A stretch of 64,000 nucleotides of DNA from positions 1-64,000 of the forward strand of contig JASWJB010000124.1 in assembly GCA_032433595.1 (NCBI GenBank), read 5' to 3'. The position numbers and the translations under genes are program-made. Shown here piece after piece: positions 47,572 through 59,916 of the stretch. This DNA comes from Conoideocrella luteorostrata. Its lineage: Eukaryota; Ascomycota; Sordariomycetes; Hypocreales; Clavicipitaceae. Every line of letters starts with the position of its first letter. Position 1 is the stretch's first letter. The notes under the pieces were generated by a model. It was given only the letters and a program-made list of their open reading frames with translations, had not been told where the DNA came from and ran no database searches.

Positions 47572-49338
47572 GTTGTCAACGAAGCTTCCAAGTCGAAAGG
47601 TTCAGATTTTACTTATTTTGCCTCTCCTTGAACTCGAATTTGGATTTGGACGGAAAAGAACAGTTGAAGGGACACAGCCTGGCGTGAATGAAGGTGTCGG
47701 TCGAACCCGACGACGGAACTACGTCGAGCTGACGCAGCTCAAGACAAAAGCTTCTCAGATAGGTTTTAACGTCCCAAGGCGAATGTTAGGTCGAGTTTGA
47801 TGTCTGCGGGTTGCTCCGCAGGTCGCCGCGGTATACGACGCTGATGTGTACCCGCTCCTACGTTACTATTATACTAGGCGGGTGGAAGGAGGAACAAAGC
47901 TGTAGCTCGCCAGTGTACACCGTACATGGAAAAACAAGAATGGAGAAAGCTGTCACGAAGATGGGAAGAAGTGAGCAGACTCGGGAGAGGGGACGGCGGA
48001 AAGAACAGAGAAAACATGAAAACGTGCAAACCAGGCACATGCAAGACTTAAAGGTCAGTCGGTCGACCGGCTGATGGTGGTGGAGTTGGAGTTTAGAGAC
48101 GGAGGGACGGGACGGGATCACAACGACAACCGAAACCACATCCTTCCCTATTAACCTACAAATCTAGTTAGTGTCTGGACTCCGTCGACTGAAAGCATGT
48201 CGTGAATGGCCAGGAAACTCTTTCCGGGGCGGGAGAGAGGGGAGCAACTTTCGGGCGGACTGGGGTGAACCGGGGAGGTCTGGGGCGTGATGGTTCGTGG
48301 GCAAGATGGCTAGCGGGGGTTGGCTAGGGCACGCGGAGCAACTCGCAATGCGTACTTTGGCTAGTTACCTGCAGCCCCAGCCATCAGGCTTACCAGACCT
48401 CTGGAGACCTCTGAAGAGTGAATGGACTGGGTGGCATCCGGAAGCTTCTGGACGACGCTGGTTGTATCAAACGCCAGGCTGTATCATTCCTACCTTGCAT
48501 CTCATCAAGTTACTCCGTGGTAACCCCAACACCTCCCGAAAAGGCTGACGACACATGTGAAGACGACACGACACGGCCCTTGATTACGTATAAGCAGTGA
48601 CATTGCACTGCTCAGCCAAATGGAGAAGGCCAGGCTGAGACCTTGACATGTGCCTTCAAGGCCCTTCATGGCGTTGGGTAATTATTCTTTTCTTTTCTCC
48701 GTCCTACAGCGTTGCCCTGAGCCGGGATCGTTGTCTAGCCTAGATAAGGATTGTCCTCGCCTGAAGGATCCGCACGGGAAGAAATGGATAAATAGACAAG
48801 GCGAGAAAGAAACATGTAATGAAATGCCACAGTGACCTGCTGAAGCAGCGCTTCCCTGTCCAAGTTCCCTTGCAACGAAGTACAAGCACTCAAGGTGCCG
48901 ACAAATTAATCAAGACATCCAGGTCAGAGACAGAGTGTGTCTGGAGGGCCTCGAAGTCTCGATTAATCTGTCAGGCGCGTGGCACTGAAACCCCCACCAC
49001 TTGCCACTCCTCAACTCGAAACCCACGCTGCCGCACGACAGCAACTGCCAGATCTGACACTGGGTGCTCCGTACTCCGTACAGAGTACTTAGCTATACTA
49101 CCAGCTACTCCGTACTCATCGAGGTCCCCAAGTAGCAGACAGTATCATGTACAAAACACCTCGTTTGTTTCTAGTCTCTCAACACAAAATTAGACAGCTG
49201 GTACTCCGTAGTTACCACTCCGTACGTAGTTAGAACTCCGTATTGCAGCTTTTTGTGTGGCATCATTCCACCTTGGACTCCGTGGGCAGCAAAGTAACGT
49301 CCTAGTGGCCCAATTTGTGCATCTACTCTGCATCGGCT

Positions 49339-49392
49339 TCTGCATCTGCACCTGCATCTGCCTGCACCTGCGCCTGCACCTGCGCCTGCATG
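49339..49392. repeat. CTGCAY hexanucleotide repeat
   Basis: About nine CTGCAC/CTGCAT/CTGCGC units in tandem. Confidence 0.8.
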
Positions 49393-49730
49393 TTCTCTTC
49401 TTCCTCGTCGGCTTGTCAGCTTCCAGTGGCCATACAACGTCTCAACATTTTCGGAGGCACAATTCTGTACGGAGTATTGTACTATACTTTTGCAACATAC
49501 AGCTTGCACGTGCTTATTCATATCCAATCTTCACCATCATCATCATGATAACGCCGGCATCTTCACCACCGCAGTTGCACCCTTCCTGACAGCACCCTGT
49601 TTGCTTGTCCACCCCGTACCCAGGTTTTGCCTCGGCATTCTCCTTCGAATCCCACGATCCACTTTTCGGTCCTGCATTAGTTAGGTTGGCACTAGCACTA
49701 GCTGGCTCGTCTGGCTAGTTACTTGCTAAC

Positions 49731-49758
49731 TACTCCGTACTCCGTACGGAGTACGGAG
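49731..49758. repeat. Head-to-head dispersed motif (inverted dimer)
   Basis: Two CTCCGTA units meet two TACGGAG units across a CCGTACGG centre, giving a near-perfect palindrome of about 26 bp. It is the largest inverted copy of the dispersed family in the window. Confidence 0.85.
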
Positions 49759-51231
49759 CACAAGGACGGAGCATGAGGACAGTGTGCAAGCATATTGTAA
49801 CTGCTTCGTACGGGGTACTCCGTACAATATGGTAAATTGCCACGCATTACTAATTGAACTGTTCCAAGGCGGTAGACCTTTTGTCTTTGTTCAAGCGATC
49901 CATCCTGTCAGCCGCCACGGGCTGGTTAGAGCACTAAAAGGTGGATATTCGATTTCATCGGGTGACAGGCTGGGGTAGAGAGTCTCTAACGCGTGGCTTC
50001 CACGCAATGTGCCTTATTATGCCTTGGCTGTTGCTCCGGCCTGCCGTCTCCAGTTTGGCTAGCTATATTAGCCGTCAAGTGTAACTGACTACTACGCACT
50101 CCGTAGTCCGCCGCGATTGCATGCCCATGTACTCCGTACCGCCTGGTTTGCGATTTACGAGATCAAAACCCGCGACTAGAAGCGGAATGCTTCCGTTCGG
50201 AGGCTGCCCATGCAAACCGTTCCCATCGGGTTGATCCCGCATGCTGCTCAAGACGCCCGGCTAATTGCTTGAAGTACTGTATTGTATGTAATTGTGAGCA
50301 TCTCCGTGTCCCCTTAGCTCAGGGTGACAACTTTGACACATGTGCTCCTTCTAGAGCTTTCACAAAAGCATTGGCATCCTCACATCCAAAGACGTTTATG
50401 TGTCATGTTCATTCGTCCCGTTGGTTCTACTATGTACGGCGTACCTAGCCCATCCCAAAGTGTGCTGCAGAATCCCATGTCATTGAGGCAAACGTGGACT
50501 GCACCTCCTTCTTTCTTTTCGCATCTCTCTGCGTATCCTATCACATGCCTCATAACGTCGACATCCAAGCTATAGAGGATTTCCCCCTTCGCCTTCACCA
50601 TGTCTGTTCCCAACAGCAACAAAATGTATAATACGGCAGGGAAAGAAAAACAAGTAGTGACGCCATAATCAAATGTCTCCGTCTTCCAGTCCTAACGGTT
50701 ATACACTTCCCGGTATCCTCACTGGTAACCACGTCGGTTTTAAAACGTGTTGGTGAATAATTGTACAAAACATGCTTTAAAAAAAAGGTGGAAGAGCCAA
50801 AAAAAAAAAAAAAGAAAACAGCAAAGAGAGCGCCACCGGGGGCGCCAGAACAAGGCTAGAATGAAAAATGAGAAACATAAATGCATATACGTTACAGAGC
50901 TCGACAGAGGCGCGCAGGAGAGATCCAATGACACAATACGGCCACAGTTGCAAGAGCTTGGTCATTAGCTTTGAGAGCAGGTTGACTCCACCACATCCTG
51001 CTTGCTCGAAAGAAAAGCCATATTCCGCGCCAAGTGGGGGGGCTTTTGGCATTACGCATCGGTATAGTTAATCCTCTGTACTTCCCAGATTCTTGATGAC
51101 ATTTTGGCTTTCATAATTCATATTGTACACATACACTATGCGTCACAACATCGTCGTCTCGGCTCGTCCTCGAATATATTGTGTCAACCGTATAACAAGC
51201 CTGCTTAGAGCTTGGCGTATGCGTAAATCCA

Positions 51232-54225
51232 TCAAGTCGTGGTATCTGAAGTGGGAAGTGGAGGAGGGCTTGAAGCTTTGTGTCTCCTAAAAAAGTGAAA
51301 GTCCTTCATCCTAAATCGACTTGACTTTTTCCTGAGAGACTTGCCCTCTGCCTTGCCAATACTGCTTCCGTGGCTTGTGTCATCTTCAATTGGCCCTCCA
51401 TCGTGTAGGACAGTCCCCGGAGACCCGTGGCTGGAGGTGCTGGGGGGCGACATGTTCAGACCGGTAGCGCTTAGCGTCCTCTCTATGGACCCGTTGCTAA
51501 CAATACTTGTGCCCTGCGTGCTTGGAGAGAGTGCCATCTTCTCGGTTGTGGCAGTCGTAGCTTGAGATTGCCAGTCTCCGGTAAAGGCCCCATTTGCACT
51601 GCCCTCAGTGGTCTCGCTGCAGCGCTGTCTTCCAAATTGCGTCGACGCTTTGCTCTCTCCTCCGCTGTCTCCTCGAGACCGGCAGTTGAATGGATCACTG
51701 CCGGCCAACTCTCGTACCGCATCGAACGTTGAAGCGGTCCCATTCAAGTTCTCATGCGGCGGTTCGCCATCTTGCGGTAGCGCGTGGCTGACATCCGCGG
51801 GCTTGTCGGATACCAGGGGAGCTGGCTGCTGATCGCGAATCAATACATCAGCAGCTACTTGTGGCGTATCCCCTCTGTCTTCAACCGTCGGATCAGTCAT
51901 GCCTTGTGCTGGGCTAGACTTGGCGGTTGACTGATTACCTTCACCGTCCTTTTCTCCTATATAGCTTCGGGTCCGAGGAGAAAATGTACCCTCTCGAATT
52001 CCTCGCCTGAAACCTACTTCCTCGGAAGACTGCTTTGCCTTCTCCTCCCGCACCTTCTGCTCGAAAAGACCTTTATTAACTTCGAGTTCATCCACGGTAT
52101 ATCGCATTGCGGGCATGATATCAGCAACACCTTGAAATAAGGGGATCGCAAACATATTCATAAAGCCGAGCTGAGCGTTTGACAAGGACAGAATATCTTT
52201 CTTGGGCTGGGCGAGAAGAGAAGACTTGATATTTAATTCCTCTTCCATACATGCTTGCCTGGAGAATTCTTCTGATAGGATGTGCATCCACTTTAACGCT
52301 GCGTCGTGATGTCGAGCCTGATGTGACTGATTAGCAGAGTCCGTCAAGTAAAGAAGTTCAATTACAGCCAGTGTGGAATAAAGGTCCTACTTACCACGTT
52401 GCTGATATCTGCACATTTGATGAGTAGTGAGCATGCGAGGGCTTTGTGATCCTCTATTTGACGCCCGTTCCAGCCCTCAGTACTATTGCTATCCTGTAGC
52501 CGTTCTTGAATGTCACCAAGCTTCTTCATGTAGTCAAAGTGCAAGCCCATATCCGTTGCGAGAATGGAGCTGATCATTAAACTGCGCATTTTTCGGTCTT
52601 CGAATGCGGATGGCCAATAACGGCGGAGAATTTGTGAGTAGGCAGCACAGTGGAATGATTCCAAGACTGAGCGGTCGTTGTACAATTGGGCCAGGGGCGC
52701 ATTTAAAGTGGCCAAGAAGCCATTGTTGACACCGGGATGTCCTACGTCATGACCAATTGCAGTGATGAGAAGCGTGAGTGCCTCGAAAGGGCTCAGCAAT
52801 GTCGCGATTGGTGATTTTTCGGGAAAGGTTCCTTCGCGTTGACCTTTTGGGTAGGATGGGAGGGCACCAATGTGGACGAGAAAGTTGAAAGTGGCTTGCA
52901 ACACATCAACTACATGACGGAAATTATGATATGGGACGAAGCTGTTGTATGCCGCACGGCAGGCAACCAGGTAATTTATAAGTTGATCTGGCATGCAAGT
53001 TAGCAAATGGAGGGTGAAATTGTAAGGCAACTCGTCTTACCTGATGGTATCCGCCAAGGTTCCAATTCAGGCGCAGTCAGAGCATGCTTAAACATGACTA
53101 AGGCGGCAACTAATAACTCGTCGTCGGAGAAGGAGTGGGCGCAAAAATGCCATTGCCCAACGGCATTGGCGATCTCAATTTGACGCTTAGATGAAACAGC
53201 AATATGCGCCCCAGCAATTTGTCCGTCGTTGCTGTCGAGCCTACAGATACCATTCATGAGTCCTGACACCATGGCTTCACGCAAGTAGGCATACGGTTTC
53301 TGTTCGCTGATGCCGACCCAAGACCGCTTCCTTCCCTTAGCAACTTCTAATATGGCTTGCTGTTCCTTGGTGGCATCCCTGTGGGCTTTATATGCACAAA
53401 TCTCGAGAGTAGTGATGCATTTTGAGCTTAATGGGCTTATAAGTACATCAACGGCTCCAAGATCCAGACATGTTCTTATCAGCCGACGATTGCCAGCAAG
53501 TGATGCTTGCGGAGTCAATAGACTCTCCAAAGCACCATCAGTCATTTGATGGCCAGGGCTAGAGACAGCCGGCTCCGGGTAGCTAATGACTGGTACTGGA
53601 ACAACAAGCTTGGATATGCTGCGAAGGTGTGCCTCGGTAATAATTTTTTGCAGTAGACTTAGACCGTACAAATCCTCGTTAGGTGTGTGAATTTCGGATG
53701 CTTGTGAGATAAGACCGGGTGTAGGCGACGACGACCTGGATCGGATAGTCTGTTCGTGTAATCGATCATCAAAAGGTATGTCCAGCAAAACCAAAGTGGG
53801 TGTTATCTTGACCATTGATCCATCTTGAAGTCGAAATAAGGTTGATAGGCACGCCGCACCGGTGTTACAAATGTGAACTGCAAGTGATCAGTTTTACTAT
53901 ATCCAAACGTGCGGCGACATCGAGCATCGGATGAAATAGGTGGCAATGCCGGAACAGACACGAAGTGAACATTCTGTGCAAGAAGTGTAAAAATAAAATA
54001 CAATTTTGAACAAGACAATAACAAATTGGTGGAAAGACGTGTTCAGAACATACCATCGCCAAATGCATCTAGTAGTGGTTGTAACAATTCTTCGGTATGG
54101 TCGCGTTTCCAGTCCGATTGATTAGAATCTAGAGGTGCATCTGATGCGTTGGGGGTGGCCCGAATCAATCTATCCTCGTCTACGAGACGGTTAACATAGA
54201 TGACATCGCATGAAAGGCGGTCCAT
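51232..54225 (-). CDS. PDE2: High-affinity-type 3',5'-cyclic nucleotide phosphodiesterase
   Basis: Four exons on the minus strand (54225-54054, 53877-53041, 52987-52395, 52317-51232) give 895 residues. Class I HD-type phosphodiesterase; it hydrolyses cAMP and so damps protein kinase A signalling. Seen: HNFRHVVDV (His357, His361, Asp364), GHDVGHPG (His416, Asp417), LATDMGLHFDYMKK and KCADISN (Asp530), the metal-site and active-site blocks of PDEase_I. The N-terminal 330 residues are the extension typical of the fungal Pde2 group (CDVIYVNR, GAACLSTLFRLQDGS, KITPTLVLLDIPF). The last 250 residues are Ser/Thr/Pro-rich and disordered, ending in a basic patch (KKSSRFRMKDFHFFRRHK). The 176-nt first intron is long. 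The frame inside it is also open, but using it breaks frame with exon 1. The start at 54225 is the first Met of the conserved block. The upstream frame stays open to 54537. Confidence 0.9.
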
Positions 54226-55070
54226 CGGGGTAACGGGAGGCTGCCAGTCTCGCGACTGGAGCACGTTGACCACCCGGCAGGATTTCGATAAGCGACACAC
54301 GGAGCTGAGGCCAGGGTTGCCGACGATGATGTGAGGGGAGGATTCGGGTAACGAGAGGTCTCTCTCGGGATGCGATAGCTTTACTGGTATGATTATAACC
54401 AATAGGTTAGAAAAAAGCGAGGAACTCAATGACCCAGAAACCGGGACATAGACAAAATGCACCACTGGCGTGCTTAGGCGACTGAAAGTAGCAACGAGCT
54501 GGGACAGCAGGCTCCGAATGCTTGACCGGCAATTCAAATGCGGACTGCACAGGCACTTTTAGGTTATAAATATCGCCGGGAGACGTTTAGAAGGGCCAGG
54601 CTCATCGATGCAAGTTCGAATTGGACGGACCAGAGGATTTGTGACTAGCGAATCGTTGAGGAATTAGTGCCGACAAAATTGCGCCCGGTGCAGAAGAGTC
54701 GCGCGACCAAATGGGGGAATAAATTGCTGGTTCGGAAAATGGTGATGAAAAGAGTAGAATCGAAAAGCCAAAGGAGCGAAGATACCGAAAGTAAGGGAAG
54801 AAAGACGGAAGAGAAGTATCGCAACTCTGGTCACAGAGTCGCACGTGGGAGGATGGTGTTGTGAGGATCTAGAAGGGCGAGCGAAGAAAGAAGGGCGCGA
54901 ATGTCGCAGCGGCAATTGTGGGAGGCGTCCGTTTCGGGGGGAGGGGGTTCCTCAGTTCCTTAGGTCAACGAATTCCAGAAGACGACGGGACAATGCACTA
55001 CTGCGCTGCTAGAACGACTAGGAACTGGGATTGGTTTGTGGCTCGTCCTCTTCCTGTCCTTGTCCAGAAC

Positions 55071-55098
55071 TGGGCTGGGCTGGGCTGGCTGGCTGGCG
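55071..55098. repeat. TGGGC/TGGC tandem repeat
   Basis: Three CTGGG units followed by three CTGG units. Confidence 0.75.
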
Positions 55099-56160
55099 CA
55101 ACGGGGCTGCGACTGGGTCTGTCGGAGCAGACGGAGCAGACGGGGCAGAAACCCGGGTTTGGGATGGTATCGAAGCTGGAAGGGCCGGTCGACAGGTCAG
55201 AGAGAGCAGCAATGATCGTAGAGCGGCGCCAGACATCAGCATCTAGAAGGGATCGGCAGTCGATTCAAAGGGAGCGTAGTGGTGCATTGCTTTGTTTCGG
55301 TCGTCACCCGATTCTGAAATGGTCCGCACAATTCGACCCAGGCCGATTGACGGGCGTGTGCTAGGGTTTCTAGAACCTGCAGCTGCTTCTTCTTCTTCTT
55401 TTTTTTCCTTCTATCCCCTTTCGTCCTATAAATCTCCGAATCTGCCCGCTGACCCCTTTGAAAGAGTAGAGGATGGTGCGGCAGCAGGAGATGTAAAGCG
55501 GACGAACGATCGCAAAACTCTCTAGAAGCAGGCCGAGAAAGCAGAGGGTGCTAAACATGGATCCGGGTTGGCGAATTTTAGCACAACGGAGAGATGAACT
55601 AGCGCTGGGGGAGGACCTGCTTCGGCTGGGCTGGTGACTGGGAAGTGGAAGGAGGCGTCGACTGGAGTGGCGAGCTCTGCGATGGCGCCAAACCCAACGG
55701 CAGCAGGGGCAAAGCCAATGAGGGAAGGTGGACAAACTAACTGTGGGTAATTCATTACGATTAAAAAACTGACACTTGATCTGGCGGGAAGGCACGACCA
55801 TGATCGGATTTAGCTCTTGACCTCAGGATTGAACTGGGGCAATGAGGCGTCTTCGTGTCGAAGCAGGCAGGGCAAGCAATTTAAATCATAACTGATCATG
55901 TGCTTCCTTCTGCCGTGCCTAATAATACCCATGGTACTTGTTGCAACAATATTTTAAAAATCCACAGCAACCGACCGAAAAACAACAGGGTATGAAGAGG
56001 CATTACCAGCAGCCAACCATTGGGTACCGCATGGTCCAACCAAAGGGACGTTGACTAACGACCTAGGCAGTTCAAAACTGACACGAACGGGCGAAGTAGC
56101 GGGAGCAGAGAGAGAAAAGTTTCGGCATAGCAAACTGATCGATATCTCGCCGAGGTCGCG

Positions 56161-56184
56161 AGCTAACTAACTAACTAACTAGCT
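56161..56184. repeat. TAAC tetranucleotide repeat
   Basis: AGCTAACTAACTAACTAACT followed by AGCT. TAACTAAC is common near dispersed-motif copies in this window. Confidence 0.8.
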
Positions 56185-58437
56185 GTCATTCCGTTCCCGT
56201 CACTATTTCGCTATTGCGAAAACCTTATTGCGTGAGAACCCAGCTTGGTTAGAGCTAGGGACAGAACCGGCCTCCAACGACGGCGGCATCAATCTGACTA
56301 TGTTGGTTTCCAGAATGACAAACTGCATTAAAGAGTGTGGCGGCACTGGAAAATAGCTTCTGACCTACTCCGTATTGGCTGCGATAATGACAAGCATTGC
56401 AGTGGTTAAGTTCGCATAACGGCCCGTATCCCTGCAGAAGCACGCCACAACGATCAACGAGAGCAGGGAGGGCACGAAAGGAGATGCTACCAACCGAGCT
56501 CTTGTAATGCCCTGCAACGGCCTTCGCTGCAGATGTGCCGCATCCAGCCTAAGCACTCGGTCTAATCACTTATAATCAGCCCCCCAAGGTGCATCGAGCC
56601 CAATTACGCAATCATGCCCTCTAGCGGATAGGCATGTCAGGCATTCGTACCAGAGTCACACCTCCTCGGCGGCTGCTTGAGCGCCAATTTAAGTGCCAGC
56701 GAGTGACGGGAAAGTACTTGCGGACGCCACGCAAACAGATGCTAGCCAGTATTGCGACGAGTAATCTGCATACAATATTGCTCTCTGGCAGAGTGGCATT
56801 TATATTAGCACAGCGATCGCGTTAGGAAGTGCCTTCTTCGGTGCTCTTCTAGGATCAGTAACCGAATTGTCCAGGTCATGCAAAGGAATATTCGACTTCA
56901 AAGATGGTCCCGCGAGATAATGCTCAAGGCCCATCGTCATACAAGCACGGGCAACTTGGGGGTACATCGAATACAGACGTGCGTTTATAATGTAAGTCTA
57001 GATGGAGGACGACTTGGGAATTGGGTTTCTTTTCTTCTTTTCTTCTGCTCTCTTTGCTCCATTCTTTCTCGTTCATTTCAAACTCAGCCCCTAGCCGTCC
57101 TCAAAAGGCTCTGACCGGTCCCTTGTGCGACTTGCCATCTTGGCGTTGCTTCTTATTGGAGGTACCGATTGCTCCGTACAAGCTGTTTAATTCCAGCCTT
57201 TTTCAACGCCCAAACTATGCGGATTTTTACCGCTTCTTCACGTCAAGCTACCGGGTAACCGTCGTCCTCTCACGAAACGGCGGTCTCTATGTCTATTTCG
57301 CTAACTAATGCTAGAGTCGGATGCCTTGGATTCACTGCTTCCGCTTTGCCTTGCCGGGATCCGTGGGTCCTGTTCCGCTTTCTGGGCTCCTTCTAGAACA
57401 GTAGCCGAAAAGCTCCAACCACAAACCAGCCCTGCTCGAGTGTTGGTGGCTCCCGCACTTCCAAGGACTGTGTGTGTTGGTATTGGAATTGATGTACTCC
57501 GTATTACATACGCTCATGGGCAACAGGGCACAAACATTTATCAAGCTGTGATTGGGCAGAAAGGAAACGCCATTACACGCCTCCAAACAGCCCAGCAGCA
57601 GTGTGACCAACCCAGCCCTTGCTCTGATCGTCGCACATACTAGGGCAACGGCCATCCGTGAGTTTGATGGGTTGACAGACGGGTAATTAGCATGCAGCCA
57701 TCGGCAGCATCATGTTCCGCGATACTGAGGTGTGGCGCACCTGTCCAACCTGACCAACGTGCAAGGTGAGACATGGTCTCTCTCTCAACGGAGTACTTGT
57801 CAACTTGTCCAGTTCCAGTGCTGTGTTGTACTGTACTGTACTGGGCTGTAATGTCATATTAATACAAACCTTGATATTAACACAATATTGTACAATATTT
57901 CCCAAATTACAAGTCCGCAGAAAAACGCCACTGCCCCAGCAGCACGCGCAGATGCTCCCGTCGCTAAATTATCAACCAAAGTTGCCCGTCCGTACCGTCC
58001 GTGTTTGAGATTTTTGGCCATCCAGCCTCCATCCCAAGGCATATCGTTTTTGTTTGTAGTCACACCCATGCACTTACAATACAATACAGAACCATGACGG
58101 CGCACAGCACGGCACAGTACGCATGCTATGCACGTCAGGGTTCTCCCCTCCCAAGCCATGAACCTCCTTTCCACCATGGATATTCGCCACGAGCAAAAGG
58201 GAGCAAATTTACAAAAAATGGGCGATGCTATAACTACCGCACCGTACTTCGTACTCAATCTCAATCCTCCGATATCATAAGTAACTAATCCCCAGAAAAG
58301 AGAGTAACACAAGGCAGAACCAGGGGAGTAGAGCAGGCCAGGGTGGGATGGTGGAAGCAAAGCCTCATAACGATGTGAATGCGACGCTGTTATTCCTACC
58401 GTTGGCCAGTCCGCATGCCAGGTAAACCGCGACGTCT

Positions 58438-58455
58438 CCCCCCCCCCCCCCCCCC
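58438..58455. repeat. Poly(C) run of 18
   Basis: Eighteen C in a row. Such a long G/C homopolymer is rare and prone to length error in sequencing, so the exact count may be unreliable. Confidence 0.85.
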
Positions 58456-58834
58456 TTAAATCCCTACGCGTTATTCAACATTGGGCGGTTTCAGTATGGA
58501 AGAATATTGAGTAGATGGTCTTATTGCTCTAACCTAGGCTTTTGGTTTGATACGCATGACCTACCAGACGGGTTCAAATGGCACAAAACATTAAAATTTT
58601 GGGGAAAGAAAAACAAAAAGAAAAACAAAAGTAAAGAAGAGAAGCCAAAGCCTCCATTCAATAGCTGCTACTCTGCCGGGGTCACAATCTCATGGTTTGA
58701 TTGTCATCTGCACCACCCTCCCCGCCCTTTTCCCCCAAACAGATATGAACCTTTGTTCTTGTTGGTTTATCCTACCTCTCACCTCGAGTTGTGATTATGT
58801 GCCTGTCAGAACAAAACCAGCTGGCAATCGGTTT

Positions 58835-58938
58835 GGAGCACGGAGCACGGAGCACGGAGCACGGAGCACGGAGCAAGAGCAAGGAGCAAGGAGCACGGAG
58901 CACGGAGAACGGAGTACGGATTACGGAGCAAGGAGCAC
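58835..58938. repeat. GGAGCAC 7-bp tandem array
   Basis: About fourteen units of a 7-bp repeat: GGAGCAC first, then GGAGCAA, GGAGAAC, GGAGTAC and GGATTAC variants. The GGAGTAC variant equals the unit of the dispersed TACGGAG family, so this array probably belongs to the same family. Confidence 0.85.
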
Positions 58939-59916
58939 TCGGCATCTGATATATCATTGAGGCAGAGTATGATAGCATTAGCCGGGACATGGTGATCTGA
59001 GACCTTTAGTCTTTGGGTTGGGTCATTCCGATCTTCGGCGAAGCGTACATTTATTCTGTTTATTCGTACTTTTAACCACTTGGCCCTCTGCAATACGTAA
59101 ATGTTAATCGGGACAGACCATGTGTATACATGTTTTCATAGAAGAGGTAAATCGACTCGGTTGAAAATGGTTTGATAACTTTATGAGTTGACGACACGCT
59201 GTATGAGCGGACTGGAACTACCTACCCACTTGGTGATGAACACGGAAACTCGTAATTCCCATGCTGAAAATTGTGCAAAGTGCCCGTGGTCCCGTCATGT
59301 CTGTCAAATAGTTATGTCTTTGAATAACTCATGTCTCACTATGCTGAACCCACACCCCATCTCGACTACTGAGACATGCACAAGGAGTGCATGTTGCACC
59401 TCGCTATTCTAATCCACGAGAAAGACAAAACCATGTGCCAAAACCCCCCCTCCCCCTTCCCCTCCATACTAGTACAATAGTCCGTGTTGACCACGGTGTT
59501 GCCACGTGGGGGAAGGGGGGCATTGAACATGTGTGCGTGCCACGAACAACTTCGTATGAACAAGATTGCTCTGCGGAGAATTATATTTAACATAATGCAT
59601 GCGGCAAATGCACAGAGCTGTTATATCCTCTCTAGGGCGTCGACTAAGCGCTGCCTTGTGTTGCCTCAAACAGCATTTCTTCTATATCTATTGTACTCCG
59701 TACAACTCCGTCTGAATGTAGGGAACTCTCTCTCTTTTTTCCCCTGTCTAATGTGACTTTGATTTTCTGGAACAAAACTGCTTCCATATAACACTTTCCT
59801 TTACCCCAACTGTGGATGTGGTGATCTGCATGCTATGCTTCCACATGGTTACAATCAACCCATATGTCGTGCTTCGCGGCTAGTCGCTCAGTCGCTCCGT
59901 ACCGGTTTGTCCTCTT

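Larger units (their letters stand above)
47572..51231. other. Gene-poor interval between alcohol oxidase and phosphodiesterase
   Basis: 3.7 kb without a supported gene. It contains the densest cluster of the dispersed CTCCGTA motif (49066-49080, 49106-49115, 49201-49243, 49466-49476, 49731-49758, 49809-49824, 50098-50104, 50129-50137), a CTGCAC/CTGCAT hexanucleotide tract (49339-49392) and an A run (50799-50813). The part nearest 47572 is the oxidase promoter. The end nearest 51231 is the phosphodiesterase 3' flank. Confidence 0.5.
54226..59916. other. Gene-poor interval between phosphodiesterase and ubiquitin protease
   Basis: 5.7 kb without a supported gene. The first kilobase or so is the phosphodiesterase leader and promoter, with a TGGGC/TGGC tract (55071-55098). 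Beyond it lie a TAAC tandem (56161-56184), several dispersed-motif copies (near 56371, 57496, 59693), an 18-nt C run (58438-58455) and a GGAGCAC array (58835-58938). A 148-codon frame at 54918-55364 has no family resemblance and overlaps other frames, so it is not called. Confidence 0.5.

Noticed and set aside
49731..49824. CRISPR-like repetition of a short motif
   Set aside because: The repeats are 7-bp units at irregular distances in both orientations. There are no regular spacers, and the genome is eukaryotic.
54918..55364. 148-codon + strand frame upstream of the phosphodiesterase
   Set aside because: No family, overlapping frames, and it spans TGGGC repeats. More likely promoter or leader DNA.
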